From the NCBI GenBank assembly GCA_903851415.1, contig CAINOE010000095.1, forward strand, positions 58,424 through 122,423: a stretch of 64,000 nt of DNA. Reading direction: 5' to 3'. The notes under the pieces were generated by a model that saw only the letters and a program-made list of their open reading frames with translations, was not told where the DNA came from and made no database searches. Origin of the DNA: an uncultured Rhodopila sp. (GTDB lineage Bacteria; Pseudomonadota; Alphaproteobacteria; Acetobacterales; Acetobacteraceae). Positions 1 through 8,439 of this stretch are shown piece by piece. A program made the translations under genes and the position numbers. Numbering within the stretch: position 1 is the first letter of the stretch; each line of letters begins with the position of its first letter.

Positions 1-1062
1 GTTGCCGCGCGTGTCGCCGAAACGGACCGGGAGGCCGATCCATTCGATATCGCAAGAAACCTGGCGAAGCGCGTGGACGAGCAAAAAAAACTGCTCGACC
101 GGCGGAACACGCTGATTGCCCGGCGCGATGCCGCGCGTCTGGCGGCGGAAAAAGCCGCCGCCAGCCTCGCTGATTGCCGCGCCGCCCTGCATGCGATCCT
201 GCTCCAAATAGGCGTCGATACAATCGAGGCGGCGCAGGCGCGCCTGACCCTGGGCGAGCAGCGCGCCCGGTTCGAGGCTCAACGTCACGGCGCCGACACG
301 AAGCTGCTTGATGCCGGCGATGCCATTCCCCCAGGCCAACTGCGTGACGAAGTTGCGGACGTTCCGCCGGACGAACTGCAATTCCGTCTCGATGTCCTGA
401 ATGACGACCGCCGTGCGGCAGGGGATGCGGCGCAGGCGGCGCTGCGGGCCCTGACGGAACTGAGCATCGGCATGGCGCAGCAGGAAGCCGACACCAACAT
501 CAACGCGGCCGCGGCCGATCGGCAGGCCGCGGTGGCTTGCGTGGCGAATACGCTGGATGAGGCGCTGCTGCTGCACACCGCCGCCTCCATGCTGGAGCTG
601 GCGCTGAAATCCGTTGAGGACTCAGGCGATTCCGGCTTGCTCCAGCGCATCGGCGCGATCTTCCAGGCGTTGACCCTGGGCGCCTATGCGCGCGTCACCA
701 CCGAAACGGATGGCGACAGCGCCGCGCGGCTGGTTCTGGTGCAGCAGGCTTATCCGGAAGAGAGGCAGGCCGTCGACCAGCTTTCCGAAGGCACGCGGGA
801 CCAGCTTTTCCTGGCGCTGCGCGTCGCCGAGATCGAACGGCATCTGACCGCCGCGACCCCGTTGCCGTTCATCGGCGACGACATCCTGCAGACTTTCGAC
901 GACGACCGCGCCCTGGCCGCGATGCGGGTGCTGACGGACCTCAGCCACCGGACCCAGATCATTCTGCTGACGCATCACCGGCACGTCGTGGATTTGTCCG
1001 CGCGGCTGCCGGCGGGGAGTGTGCATGTGTGCGAGCGGGAGGCGGCAGTGAGCGCGGGGTGA
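1..1062 (+). CDS. YhaN-like AAA/SMC-type ATPase, C-terminal part (5' end outside window)
   Basis: The frame is open from base 1, so the gene begins upstream of the window; a GTG at 73 is an internal codon rather than a start. The visible 353 residues are an alanine-rich, heptad-like helical stretch followed by the C-terminal half of an ABC/SMC-type nucleotide-binding domain: an ABC signature LSEGTRDQ near base 780, a Walker B-like PFIGDD near 862 and a switch histidine in THHRHV near 970. The order coiled coil then signature, Walker B and H-loop is that of YhaN/SbcC-type ATPases, which pair with a YhaO/SbcD-like nuclease. The Walker A half and any partner gene would lie upstream and cannot be seen. 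A DNA-end-processing role is inference from the family. Confidence 0.75.
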   Translation, partial: VAARVAETDREADPFDIARNLAKRVDEQKKLLDRRNTLIARRDAARLAAEKAAASLADCRAALHAILLQIGVDTIEAAQARLTLGEQRARFEAQRHGADTKLLDAGDAIPPGQLRDEVADVPPDELQFRLDVLNDDRRAAGDAAQAALRALTELSIGMAQQEADTNINAAAADRQAAVACVANTLDEALLLHTAASMLELALKSVEDSGDSGLLQRIGAIFQALTLGAYARVTTETDGDSAARLVLVQQAYPEERQAVDQLSEGTRDQLFLALRVAEIERHLTAATPLPFIGDDILQTFDDDRALAAMRVLTDLSHRTQIILLTHHRHVVDLSARLPAGSVHVCEREAAVSAG

Positions 1063-1090
1063 GGCGGATCGTTCTCTCTCGTGTCACGGC

Positions 1091-1500
1091 CGGGCTTGTG
1101 CCCATGCCTATCAGGATAAGGCCGAGCCGGAGAAAGATTTGGTCGAGGCGTCGCTCTCACGTCGTCATGGCCCGGCTTGTCCGGGCCACCTGTAGCGGCA
1201 GGTGCGGCGATAGGTGGCCCGGACGAGCCGGGCCATGACGAAAACGTGGAAGCCATCGCTCCGCACGCCCCCTTATCCTGATAGGCATGGGGCTTTTCCC
1301 CATACCTATCAGGACAAAGCCGAGCCGGAGAAAGGTTTGGTCGAGGCGTCGCTCTCACATCGTCATGGCCCGGCTTGTCCGGGCCACCTGTAGCGGCAGG
1401 TGCGCCGATAGGTGGCCCGGACGAGCCGGGCCATGACGAAAACGTGGAAGCCATCGCTCCGCACGCCCCTTATCCCGATGCGCATGGGGCTTGTCCCGGC
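1091..1500. repeat. Two tandem copies of a 198-bp unit, each with a long palindrome
   Basis: The sequence from about 1093 to 1290 recurs almost unchanged from about 1291 to 1488; for example CCTATCAGGA occurs at 1107 and 1305, and GTCATGGCCCGG at 1164 and 1362, always 198 bp apart. Each unit holds an inverted repeat with 28-nt arms that differ at one position (1164-1191 with 1212-1239, and 1362-1389 with 1410-1437), able to form a cruciform or RNA hairpin. A related half-palindrome follows at 1490-1508. The rest of 1063-1543 holds no gene. Confidence 0.9.
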
Positions 1501-1543
1501 CATGACACGGAGGTCGGCGCCCCGCCCCGACCTGGCCCCCGAC

Positions 1544-2029
1544 CTACCCTCCGGCAAACTCCGCGAACGCCTGCGCCAGCACTTCGTAAGTCGGCCGCTT
1601 GAACGACACCGCCAGGGCCGGAAGCTCCGCCAGTTTTACCCAGCGCCAGGCATCGAATTCCGGATGCGGATCGAGATCCAGCCGGATCTCCGAGTCCTCC
1701 CCGAGGAACCGCATCGCGAACCAGCGCTGCCGTTGCCCGCGATACTTCCCGCGCGACGGATTCCTGACCAGATCCGGCGGGAAGTCATATGTCAGCCACT
1801 CCGGATACTCGGCGATGACGACGGCGTTGCGGGTGCCGATCTCCTCCTGAAGCTCGCGGAATACGGCTATGCCCGGGTCTTCGTCCCCATCGATGCCGCC
1901 CTGGGGCAGTTGCCAGCCCCCGGGCGCACCTTCGGCATTCGGCATGTCGGCGCGGCGGGCGACGAACACCAGCCCGTCGCGGTTGAACAGCACGGCGCCG
2001 ACATTGGGCCGGTACGGCAGATCGATCAT
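1544..2029 (-). CDS. rppH: RNA pyrophosphohydrolase (Nudix)
   Basis: RppH removes pyrophosphate from the 5' triphosphate end of mRNA in the cytoplasm and so opens transcripts to RNase E decay. The 161-residue protein has the usual length and start (MIDLPYRPNVGAVLFN) of alphaproteobacterial RppH. A complete Nudix box GX5EX7REUXEEXGU spans residues 44-66, with Glu59, Glu62 and Glu63 as metal ligands, and the N-terminal GGWQLPQGGI is typical. Its ATG overlaps the stop of the upstream deacetylase gene by 4 bp, so translation is probably coupled. It is the last gene of a three-gene leftward operon with ctpA and the deacetylase. The assignment is secure at family level. Confidence 0.95.
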   Translation of the reverse strand: MIDLPYRPNVGAVLFNRDGLVFVARRADMPNAEGAPGGWQLPQGGIDGDEDPGIAVFRELQEEIGTRNAVVIAEYPEWLTYDFPPDLVRNPSRGKYRGQRQRWFAMRFLGEDSEIRLDLDPHPEFDAWRWVKLAELPALAVSFKRPTYEVLAQAFAEFAGG

Positions 2030-3108
2030 TTGTCCTGTTCCTGTTTGGCCGGCGGTTGGACCAGCGCGCTGACCGGCGCCAGGATCAGCCCCTTGGCCAT
2101 CAATGTGTTGCTCCAGGCCGCCACGCGCTCCAGCGTTTTCGGCCGCGGCACGGAGACCAGGCCCAGCGCCGAACCCCTGTCCCGTGCCAGCTTCGATAGC
2201 GCATCCAGCCTCGCATCCAAAGTGGCTTCGTTGACCGGATCGTCATCGATCACAACGTCCACCGAGCGGTTCCACGCCAGCGGCAACAGCGTCTCCCCCG
2301 GCCGGGCATCGGCGAACAGCAGGCCGCGATGCGCGATTTCCTTCAGGAACGCCTCGAACTGTTCCCGGTCGGCCGCCAGCCGCTCCCCGTGCATCGGCCC
2401 CAATGCGCTGGTGACCCCGACATAACCGCCGATGCGCGACAGCACCCGGCGCAGGCGGCCTAGATTCTCCTCTGATGGCAGCGAAGGCATCAGGGCCTGC
2501 CGATCATCCGGATCGTTGATCGGATAGCCTTGCGGCTCCATCGGCACCGACAGCAGGTATTCATGTCCCGCCAACCGGGCCGAGGCCAGCATCCGATCGA
2601 TGTCACCGGAATACGGGGATACCGCGAGCGTCGCCGCGGCCGGCAGGTCGCGGATCGCCGCCATGCTCTCGGCCTCGCTCAGGCCGATGCCGGCGATCAT
2701 GATCCCGACCCGCGGCCGCAAGGTCGTCGGATCGAACCCGGCTGCGTAAACGTGCATCGGGCTTCGTCCATCCACCGAGATTCGCGGCAATTGCCGCTCG
2801 CGCGCGGAAGGATCGGGTTCCAGCAGCCCGGGGTCAGGGTCAGTGATCGCACCCGGCGTGTCGCGCCCGGGAAGCTGCTCCGCCAACGGCGCCGGGGCCG
2901 CCGCCGCCGGCACCTTGACCGCTTCCGGCGCCGCGGCGGCCGGTTCGGGGGCAACTGCCGGCGCCTCCGACCGCGCGACCTGCCTCGGTTGCGGCGGACC
3001 GAGCGACTGGAGAACCACGGCGACAACGCCCAGCGCCGCCAGGACGATCAGCCAGAACCGCCCTAGCCCCCGCCACCCCGACAGGAACTCCGGAACCCCG
3101 GCGGCCAC
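2026..3108 (-). CDS. Divergent polysaccharide deacetylase family protein (YibQ-like)
   Basis: This 360-residue protein has one N-terminal transmembrane segment (about residues 15-36), then an Ala/Pro-rich linker to about residue 110, then a divergent polysaccharide deacetylase domain (PF04748 type) beginning around the GIMIAGIGLSEAESM motif. Further family-like stretches are LSVPMEPQGYP, GGYVGVTSALGPMHGE and VDVVIDDDP. The family lies between the carboxy-terminal protease gene and rppH in many alphaproteobacteria, as here: the start is 15 bp after the ctpA stop and the stop overlaps rppH. A periplasmic, membrane-anchored role in cell-envelope polysaccharide remodelling is expected, but the true substrate of this family is not established. 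Confidence 0.85.
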   Translation of the reverse strand: MAAGVPEFLSGWRGLGRFWLIVLAALGVVAVVLQSLGPPQPRQVARSEAPAVAPEPAAAAPEAVKVPAAAAPAPLAEQLPGRDTPGAITDPDPGLLEPDPSARERQLPRISVDGRSPMHVYAAGFDPTTLRPRVGIMIAGIGLSEAESMAAIRDLPAAATLAVSPYSGDIDRMLASARLAGHEYLLSVPMEPQGYPINDPDDRQALMPSLPSEENLGRLRRVLSRIGGYVGVTSALGPMHGERLAADREQFEAFLKEIAHRGLLFADARPGETLLPLAWNRSVDVVIDDDPVNEATLDARLDALSKLARDRGSALGLVSVPRPKTLERVAAWSNTLMAKGLILAPVSALVQPPAKQEQDK

Positions 3109-3123
3109 CGGCAGCGGCTGGCG

Positions 3124-4503
3124 CTAGTTGGCGGAGGCGCTTTTCTGCGCCGCCATCGCCGTCACCACGGCCAAGCCCTCCTGCAACTGGAAGTCCGTCT
3201 CGTCAGGTTTGGCCGGGTCGAATTTCGGGAAACCCTCCGGCGGCTTTTGCGGGATCTGCCTGGCTATGGCCGGCAGGTCAGTACGCGGCGCCACGGTCTG
3301 CGGACTGGTGCCGCCCGAGTTGCTGAGCACCTTGTTGTAGTCCGCCTCATGCTCGCCGCCGAAGCTGCCGCGGTCCTCCCGCGCCTCCTGGACCTCGACA
3401 TCGGGCGAGATTCCCAGCGCCTGGATCGAGCGGCCGGACGGCGTATAGTAGCGCGCCGTTGTCAGCCGCATCGCGCCGTTGCCCGGCAGCGGGATCACCG
3501 TCTGCACCGATCCCTTGCCGAAGCTGCGCGTGCCGACAAGCACGGCGCGATGGTGGTCCTGCAGCGCGCCGGAGACGATCTCCGACGCCGAGGCGGACCC
3601 GCCGTTAATCAGCACCACCACGGGGGCGCCGTGCATGATGTCGTCGCCCTTGGCGTCCCAGCGCTGGCTGTCCTCCGGATGGCGCGCGCGGGTGGAGACG
3701 ATCTCCCCCTGGTCGACGAAGTCGGACGACACCGCCACCGCCTGATCGAGCAGCCCGCCGGGGTTGTTGCGCAGGTCCAGGACCAGGCCGCGCAGCTTGC
3801 CGCCGTTCTGCGCCCGCAGCGCCTTGACCGCCGCCTTGATGCCGGCATCCGCCTGCTCGGTGAACTGGGTCAGCCGGACATAGCCGATGTCGTTCGGCTC
3901 CATCCGCGACTTCACCACCTGGATATGGATCGTCTCCCGGATCAGCGGCACCTCTATCGGCTTGTCGATATCCTGCCGCTTGATCGTCAGGACGATCTTG
4001 GAGTTTGGCGGGCCGCGCATCCGGTCCACCGCATCGTTCAGCGACAGGCCGATGACCGTCTTGCCGTCCAGTGCGGTGATGATGTCGCCCGGCTTGATCC
4101 CGGCCCTGGCGGCCGGCGTGTCGTCTATCGGCGAGACGACCTTGATGACGCCCTTGTCCTCGCTGACCTCGATGCCGAGGCCGCCGAATTCGCCCTTGGT
4201 CTGGATCTGCATGTCCTTGAACGCCTTGGCGTTCATATAGGAACTGTGCGGGTCGAGCCCGGTGAGCATGCCGTTGATCGCGTTCTCGATCATGTCCTTG
4301 TCGTCGACCGGATCGACGTATTCGGCGCGCACCCGCTGCATCACGTCGCCGAACACCTTCAGCAACTGGTACATGTCGGTATGGCTGCTGTCCTGGGCGA
4401 AAGCGTTGCCCAGCGCGCCGAGTTCAGGACCGGCGGCCACGCCCGCCACGAAAGCAGTGCCAATCAGCAGGCCATAGCGCCAATGCCGCGAGCGGAAGTC
4501 CAT
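3124..4503 (-). CDS. ctpA: S41 carboxy-terminal processing protease
   Basis: CtpA-type proteases act in the periplasm and trim C-termini of envelope proteins. The 459-residue product has a signal peptide (hydrophobic residues 10-35, probable cleavage after AFA at 36), a PDZ domain (about 100-170, with FGGLGIEV and PAARAGIKPGD) and an S41 peptidase core. The catalytic pair is Ser305 in GGSASASEIV and Lys330 in SFGKGSVQ, with the expected 25-residue spacing of Prc. LDLRNNPGG at 242-250 is also typical. The Gln/Pro-rich C-terminal tail lacks a clear domain. It is the first gene of the ctpA-deacetylase-rppH operon. Confidence 0.95.
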   Translation of the reverse strand: MDFRSRHWRYGLLIGTAFVAGVAAGPELGALGNAFAQDSSHTDMYQLLKVFGDVMQRVRAEYVDPVDDKDMIENAINGMLTGLDPHSSYMNAKAFKDMQIQTKGEFGGLGIEVSEDKGVIKVVSPIDDTPAARAGIKPGDIITALDGKTVIGLSLNDAVDRMRGPPNSKIVLTIKRQDIDKPIEVPLIRETIHIQVVKSRMEPNDIGYVRLTQFTEQADAGIKAAVKALRAQNGGKLRGLVLDLRNNPGGLLDQAVAVSSDFVDQGEIVSTRARHPEDSQRWDAKGDDIMHGAPVVVLINGGSASASEIVSGALQDHHRAVLVGTRSFGKGSVQTVIPLPGNGAMRLTTARYYTPSGRSIQALGISPDVEVQEAREDRGSFGGEHEADYNKVLSNSGGTSPQTVAPRTDLPAIARQIPQKPPEGFPKFDPAKPDETDFQLQEGLAVVTAMAAQKSASAN

Positions 4504-4871
4504 GCGTTCTTTCCCTTCGACGCCGCGGATCCCGTCCGGGCGCTTGATCAGCCGTTATGGCCGGAAGGCCGATCGGTTTCAAGCAAACGATTTCGTCGCG
4601 TCCGGCGCGCGGCTACGTCGCGCCTGGCGCGCGGCTACGTCGCGTCCGGCGCGCTGCTACGTCGCGTCTGGCGCGCGGTTACATTCGCTTCTGGCGCGGC
4701 TGTCGCGGCCGCGTCCAGTGTTGATTTCGTAAGGTTGGGGTTCCGCACCGCCGGCCATGCGCCGGTGCGGCCATGACGAGCGGGCGAACGTGTATCGGCC
4801 GGACGAAACCAACGATGTAACCCGCGCGTAAACTCCCATATAAGGGGTCATCTGGGAACGGGGTTAATCAG
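4504..4871. other. Spacer between ctpA and carD with a 4 x 22-bp tandem repeat
   Basis: This divergent spacer must hold promoters for both ctpA (leftward) and carD (rightward). Bases 4594-4681 are four 22-bp tandem units (CGTCGCGTCCGGCGCGCGGCTA and three variants with one to three changes). No coding sequence is apparent. The AT-richer stretch at 4800-4865, with CCCATATAAGG at 4838, is the most likely place for the carD promoter, but no clear -35/-10 pair could be fixed. Confidence 0.6.
4594..4681. repeat. 22-bp direct tandem repeat, four units
   Basis: The units start at 4594, 4616, 4638 and 4660 and share the core CGTCGCG followed by GGCGCGC. They differ only at scattered C/T and G/T positions. 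The array lies upstream of ctpA in a non-coding spacer. No function can be assigned. Confidence 0.9.
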
Positions 4872-5495
4872 TTGGCGGTAGCAGAAATCACGACGGCTAT
4901 GGTGCATGCCGCTTTCGGCAAGACCGCGGCTCAGGCGAAGGCGCGGGACGACGATCCGTTCGCCGCCGGGGAGTACGTGGTCTATCCGACGCACGGCGTA
5001 GGCAAGGTAGATCGTATCGGGACCGAAGAGATCGGCGGCCACAAGCTTGAGCTGATAACCATCTCATTCGATGAGAACAAAATGACGTTGCGGGTGCCTG
5101 TGGCCCAGGCCCGCGTCACCGGCCTGCGCAAGCTCGCGACGAAAGAGGCGATGGACCAGGTGCTGGCGATCCTGTCCGGCCGGCCGCGCACCAGCCGCCT
5201 GATGTGGGCGAAGCGGGCGCAGGAATTCCAGGCGAAGATCAACTCCGGCGACCTGAAAAGCGTTGCCGAGGTGGTGCGCGATCTGCAAGCCTCGGCGAAT
5301 GGTTCGGCGCCCAGCTACAGCCAGCGCAACCTGTTCGAACTGGCGATCGACCGCCTGGCGGGCGAGTTCGCCGGGGTCACCGGCATCGACAGGGCCGAGG
5401 CCATCGTTCGCCTCACCGGCGTGCTGACCGGCGGCCCTTCGGCCGAGGCCGCAAAGACCGCGGCGGTGGCGGTGGAAGCGTCCGCGGCGGATTGA
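4872..5495 (+). CDS. carD: CarD family transcription regulator
   Basis: CarD/CdnL proteins bind the RNA polymerase beta subunit and stabilise the open promoter complex. The 207-residue product has the RNAP-interaction (Tudor-like) domain at about 30-95, recognisable from FAAGEYVVYPTHGVGKVD and LELITISFDENKMTLRVPV, followed by the helical DNA-contacting domain (about 100-185) with RTSRLMWAKRAQEFQAKI and NLFELAIDRLAGEFA. The TTG at 4872 is the longest plausible start, preceded by GGGG at 4860; an ATG ten codons in (4899) is an alternative. The C-terminus ends in an Ala-rich tail. It is apparently monocistronic. Confidence 0.92.
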   Translation: MAVAEITTAMVHAAFGKTAAQAKARDDDPFAAGEYVVYPTHGVGKVDRIGTEEIGGHKLELITISFDENKMTLRVPVAQARVTGLRKLATKEAMDQVLAILSGRPRTSRLMWAKRAQEFQAKINSGDLKSVAEVVRDLQASANGSAPSYSQRNLFELAIDRLAGEFAGVTGIDRAEAIVRLTGVLTGGPSAEAAKTAAVAVEASAAD

Positions 5496-5590
5496 TCTGC
5501 GTCGTATCCGCACCGCCTGACCCGGTGTAGAAGGGCGGCCGGTGAAGCGCTTCATCCAGAAGCACGCTTTCGAAGTGCTCGAGGTCAGAC

Positions 5591-5758
5591 ATGGTATTCA
5601 AGCCTAACTACAATCAGCAGCGTGCCGAGCGCGACCGCAACAAGCAGGCCAAGAAGGAGGCCAAGCTGCGGGAGCGCGAGGAAGCCAGCCGCCGCAAGGC
5701 CGAACCCGAGGCCTCGCCGCAAACCGCGCCCGACAGCAGCGAAACGACCCCGGCCTGA
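5591..5758 (+). CDS. Small conserved-looking basic protein, 55 residues, function unknown
   Basis: This short frame begins ATG GTA TTC AAG CCT AAC and encodes MVFKPNYNQQRAERDRNKQA followed by a run of Lys, Arg and Glu and an acidic/Ser-Thr tail ending ETTPA. Small proteins with an M-x-FKPNY start and a charged helical body are, to my knowledge, common hypothetical genes in alphaproteobacteria, which is why I call it real despite its size. It starts 95 bp after carD and ends 19 bp before the VOC gene, so it may be cotranscribed with the latter. The composition suggests a single charged helix, possibly nucleic-acid or ribosome associated, but nothing shows this directly. Confidence 0.6.
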   Translation: MVFKPNYNQQRAERDRNKQAKKEAKLREREEASRRKAEPEASPQTAPDSSETTPA

Positions 5759-5777
5759 TCCGCGGGTGTGGCTGACG

Positions 5778-6203
5778 ATGGTGCGAACCACGCCTCGTGT
5801 CAGCCAGATCCTGGAAACCTCCCTTTACGTTGAGGATTTGGGCCGGTCTCGTCAGTTCTACGAGCTTGTGTTCGGCTTCTCGGCGTTCTTTGAGGATCGG
5901 CGCATGTGCGCGATGGAAGTGCCGGGCGAGCAGGTGCTGTTGCTGTTCCGCCACGGCTTGACCGGGCAGCCGGCGGCGGTTCCGGGCGGCCTGATCCCGC
6001 CGCACCACGGACGCGGCGCGCTGCACCTGGCGTTCGCCATCCCGTACGGCGAGCTTGCCGCCTGGGAGGGTCATCTTGCGCAGCACGGCATTGAGGTGGA
6101 AAGCAAGCTGCGTTGGCCGCATGGCGGGACCAGCCTGTATTTCCGTGACCCGGATGGTCACTCGCTGGAGGTTGCCACCCCCGGCCTATGGCCGAATCGG
6201 TAA
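5778..6203 (+). CDS. VOC (glyoxalase/bleomycin-resistance/dioxygenase) family protein
   Basis: The 141-residue product is a single vicinal-oxygen-chelate unit with two beta-alpha-beta-beta-beta modules. The first is ILETSLYVEDLGRSRQFYE with FGFSAFFED; the second is ALHLAFAIPYGELAAWEGHL ending TSLYFRDPDGHSLEVATPG. Candidate metal ligands are the His of LHLAF and the Glu of SLEVATPG. The ATG at 5778 is chosen because it follows the stop of the 55-residue gene and matches the usual family N-terminus; GTG 5766 is possible. The substrate (methylglyoxal adduct, aromatic diol or antibiotic) cannot be told from sequence. Confidence 0.85.
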   Translation: MVRTTPRVSQILETSLYVEDLGRSRQFYELVFGFSAFFEDRRMCAMEVPGEQVLLLFRHGLTGQPAAVPGGLIPPHHGRGALHLAFAIPYGELAAWEGHLAQHGIEVESKLRWPHGGTSLYFRDPDGHSLEVATPGLWPNR

Positions 6204-6374
6204 TGCCAGGCTGTGCGGCGGCCGGCTATCGCTGTGCCCGCTGTTTCTGTCCGATCGCCGCTCAGCCAGTCGCGCAGCGCCGCATGGAAGGCGCCCGGCG
6301 CCTGAATCTGCCGGGGCGTGGCGGGGTTCGTGCACCCCGGCGCAGGGGTGGTGCGTTCGCAGTCGCGGATGCCG

Positions 6375-7205
6375 TCAGTGGAACCGCGCCTGCAGCGCGT
6401 CATACTCCGCGTTGAGCTGTTCGCAGATCTCCGCAAATCTGGTCTGGCCGGTGAGCGGCTGCTCCGCCTCCCACCGCTTTATGGCGTCAACGACATCGTA
6501 AAGACCACGCAGCGCCGCCACCGCCGTCAGGTAGCCATCATTGTCGCCGGGCGGGACTTTCGACAGATAGGTCCGCATGAGCGCCATGATCCCATCCGGC
6601 GTCACGTCGCTGGCTTTGGCCGAGCCTGCGCGTCCGGGCCGGGACGTGTAGCGGTTCGTCTTTTCGATCCAGGTGGCGGCATCCTTATGCGACAGGTGCA
6701 TGATCGCCGCCCCGGTGTCGGGCGAGATCACCACCCTGTCGTCGCTTGCCGGATGAACGCCGCCATGGACCACGGACGAGAACGTCATCGTGCCGCGCCG
6801 GAACAATGACGGCCTGTACTCCGGCCAGTAATAGGCCCGTTCATCGACTTTCCCCAGAATATGGTGCCTGTAGGGCAGGTAGTATATCGATCCCTTGGGC
6901 TGTCTTATTGCCGAAAGAACCAGTTCAGCGGCTTTGCCGTTCAGGCATTCATCGTCGTCCAGGGACAGTATCCAGGGTGCGGTGGCCAATGATACGGCCT
7001 CCGCCCGGGTTTCCTCGACCGTCGGGCTCCACGGAACCTGAATGAATCTGTCGGCCAGGCGCTGCCCGATTTCGGCCGTCCCGTCGGTCGATCCCTTGTC
7101 GACGACGATCAGTTCATCGGCGATGCGGGCCGAACGAAGGCATGTCTCCACAACATCGATGCGGTTGTAGGTAATGACGACGCTGCTCAACCCACGGTCG
7201 TTCAT
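6375..7205 (-). CDS. Family 2 glycosyltransferase (WaaE/KdtX-like)
   Basis: The 276-residue protein is a GT-A fold, inverting glycosyltransferase. The N-terminal LSSVVITYNRIDVVETCLRS and ELIVVDKGSTDGT form the nucleotide-sugar site, and LSLDDDECL carries the DXD-type metal motif. The pattern resembles the WaaE/KdtX group that decorates lipopolysaccharide core or other surface glycans. The start is placed at ATG 7205 because it overlaps the stop of the upstream sulfotransferase gene by 4 bp (ATGA) and gives the canonical N-terminus. Coupling with a sulfotransferase suggests both modify the same surface or glycolipid acceptor; this is inference. Confidence 0.85.
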   Translation of the reverse strand: MNDRGLSSVVITYNRIDVVETCLRSARIADELIVVDKGSTDGTAEIGQRLADRFIQVPWSPTVEETRAEAVSLATAPWILSLDDDECLNGKAAELVLSAIRQPKGSIYYLPYRHHILGKVDERAYYWPEYRPSLFRRGTMTFSSVVHGGVHPASDDRVVISPDTGAAIMHLSHKDAATWIEKTNRYTSRPGRAGSAKASDVTPDGIMALMRTYLSKVPPGDNDGYLTAVAALRGLYDVVDAIKRWEAEQPLTGQTRFAEICEQLNAEYDALQARFH

Positions 7206-7831
7206 TCGCATACCTCGGCTTCGAGAGTGGCCGGATCGCGTCCGAGATCGTGCCCCATGGCATAGTCCACGACCCTGAGCGGCAGCGGCGGCAGCCCGCA
7301 GAATGCGCACAGCCCGGGACCCAACGCCTTGCCTTCCAGAGAAAGCATCAGGAAGTTATCGCGGGACCGGAAATGGGTTGCGATCCTGTCGTGATGCCAG
7401 GCGTGGAAATCGGCGAGCTCGGCATCGGAGACGTCCGAGAGCGCGGCCGGTTGCCAGGTGAAGTAAGACCAGTAGACAACCCGTTCGAAAGGGACGAAGC
7501 GCCGCGATTGCACATGCCGCCGGACGGACCTGACCCAGGCGCCGGCAGGCCGGTAAAACGCGAAGAATTTAGCTGACGGGTAGGTTGCCGATAACGGACC
7601 GTACAGGGCCGCCAGCGGCGCGTCGCTCACGGCCGAATAGGTCCGGAAGACGGGCGCGAGAGTCTCGGCGACGAAGCCGGGGTCGTCCTCGCGGCCGGCA
7701 ACCTTGGCCTGGTAGTCGATCCCATCCACCACCGCCGGCCAGTGCACGGCTGAAACGCCGCTGCGGCGAAACAGGTCGTGGGAACTTTGCGTCGCCGAGC
7801 GATGCAGACTGATGTTGAAAAAATTTGCCAT
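7202..7831 (-). CDS. Sulfotransferase-family-like protein
   Basis: The likely 209-residue product starts MANFFNISLHRSATQSSHDL, which fits the beta-strand/P-loop start of bacterial PAPS-dependent sulfotransferase-like proteins (compare the usual hydrophobic-x-x-HKTGTTS pattern). The loop here is HRSATQS, so the phosphosulfate-binding loop is degenerate but retains Ser and Thr. YPSAKFFAFYRPAGAWVRSV matches the second conserved strand where the family has R-P/D-x-x-x-W. The frame continues upstream to 7987, but ATG 7831 is the better start. It is coupled to the downstream glycosyltransferase. Whether it still transfers sulfate is uncertain. Confidence 0.6.
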   Translation of the reverse strand: MANFFNISLHRSATQSSHDLFRRSGVSAVHWPAVVDGIDYQAKVAGREDDPGFVAETLAPVFRTYSAVSDAPLAALYGPLSATYPSAKFFAFYRPAGAWVRSVRRHVQSRRFVPFERVVYWSYFTWQPAALSDVSDAELADFHAWHHDRIATHFRSRDNFLMLSLEGKALGPGLCAFCGLPPLPLRVVDYAMGHDLGRDPATLEAEVCE

Positions 7832-8439
7832 TGTTATCGGCGAATCCGACCGCCGCCGGCCACTCTTGCCATCCTCCGAAAACCTCCAGTTCGAGCCTTG
7901 ATAGTGCGTTGCAACACGATCCGGAAAAGTTCCTTCTGCCGAACGCTGCTTATATAGTCTGGCTTGATGTTCGAAAATGAAGTGCATCTATCGCAGATTC
8001 GATCACATTCGAGAGATGAGGACGCTGCCAGGCAGCGGCCGGTGCTGGCGGCGAACGCAGTGCCGCTCGCGAATCGTCGATCAAGTGCATTGAAATAGGC
8101 TCAGAACCTGGCCGGTTAGCGGGTTGCGATGGTCCGCTTGAGCCGCCCGTGCCGGTGGCGAAGGGCCCGCCAGGTCCCGCCGCAGGAGGTGCAATTTGAA
8201 AGGAGAGCGAAGAAAGTTGCAGACCGCGACAATTAGAAACAAGAAATCTTTGTGGAAGCTGAGCGATTTCGCACAAAGGCAAGAGTCCGGGCACCCCAGC
8301 CGGCCGTTCGGGCCAGGGGGAGGCAGTCACATACCTGCGCACTTAACGACATGTGCGCCGGCGGCTCCCAACCGGCAGAACGCGACGGCGTGGCCGGAGA
8401 GCCGCCTCCGGGTCGGGTCGAGGGCGGTGCCGGGCACAG
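7832..8439. other. Non-coding stretch, nothing recognised
   Basis: I see no convincing gene on either strand. The segment around 7910-8010 and 8200-8270 is AT-richer than its surroundings and probably includes the leftward promoter of the sulfotransferase/glycosyltransferase pair. GAAAGGAGAGCG at 8197 looks like a ribosome-binding site, but the frame after it runs into the MITE-like repeat and resembles no protein. Confidence 0.5.

Noticed and set aside
1091..1500. The palindromic tandem repeats as a CRISPR array
   Set aside because: There are only two 198-bp units, no short regular repeats with unique spacers and no cas genes.
1363..1602. Short frames encoding peptides with the VMARLVRAT pattern
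   Set aside because: They are translations of the palindromic repeats; the same peptide recurs in each copy, which reflects repeated DNA rather than a gene.
4594..4681. The 22-bp units as a CRISPR array
   Set aside because: The units are directly contiguous with no spacers.
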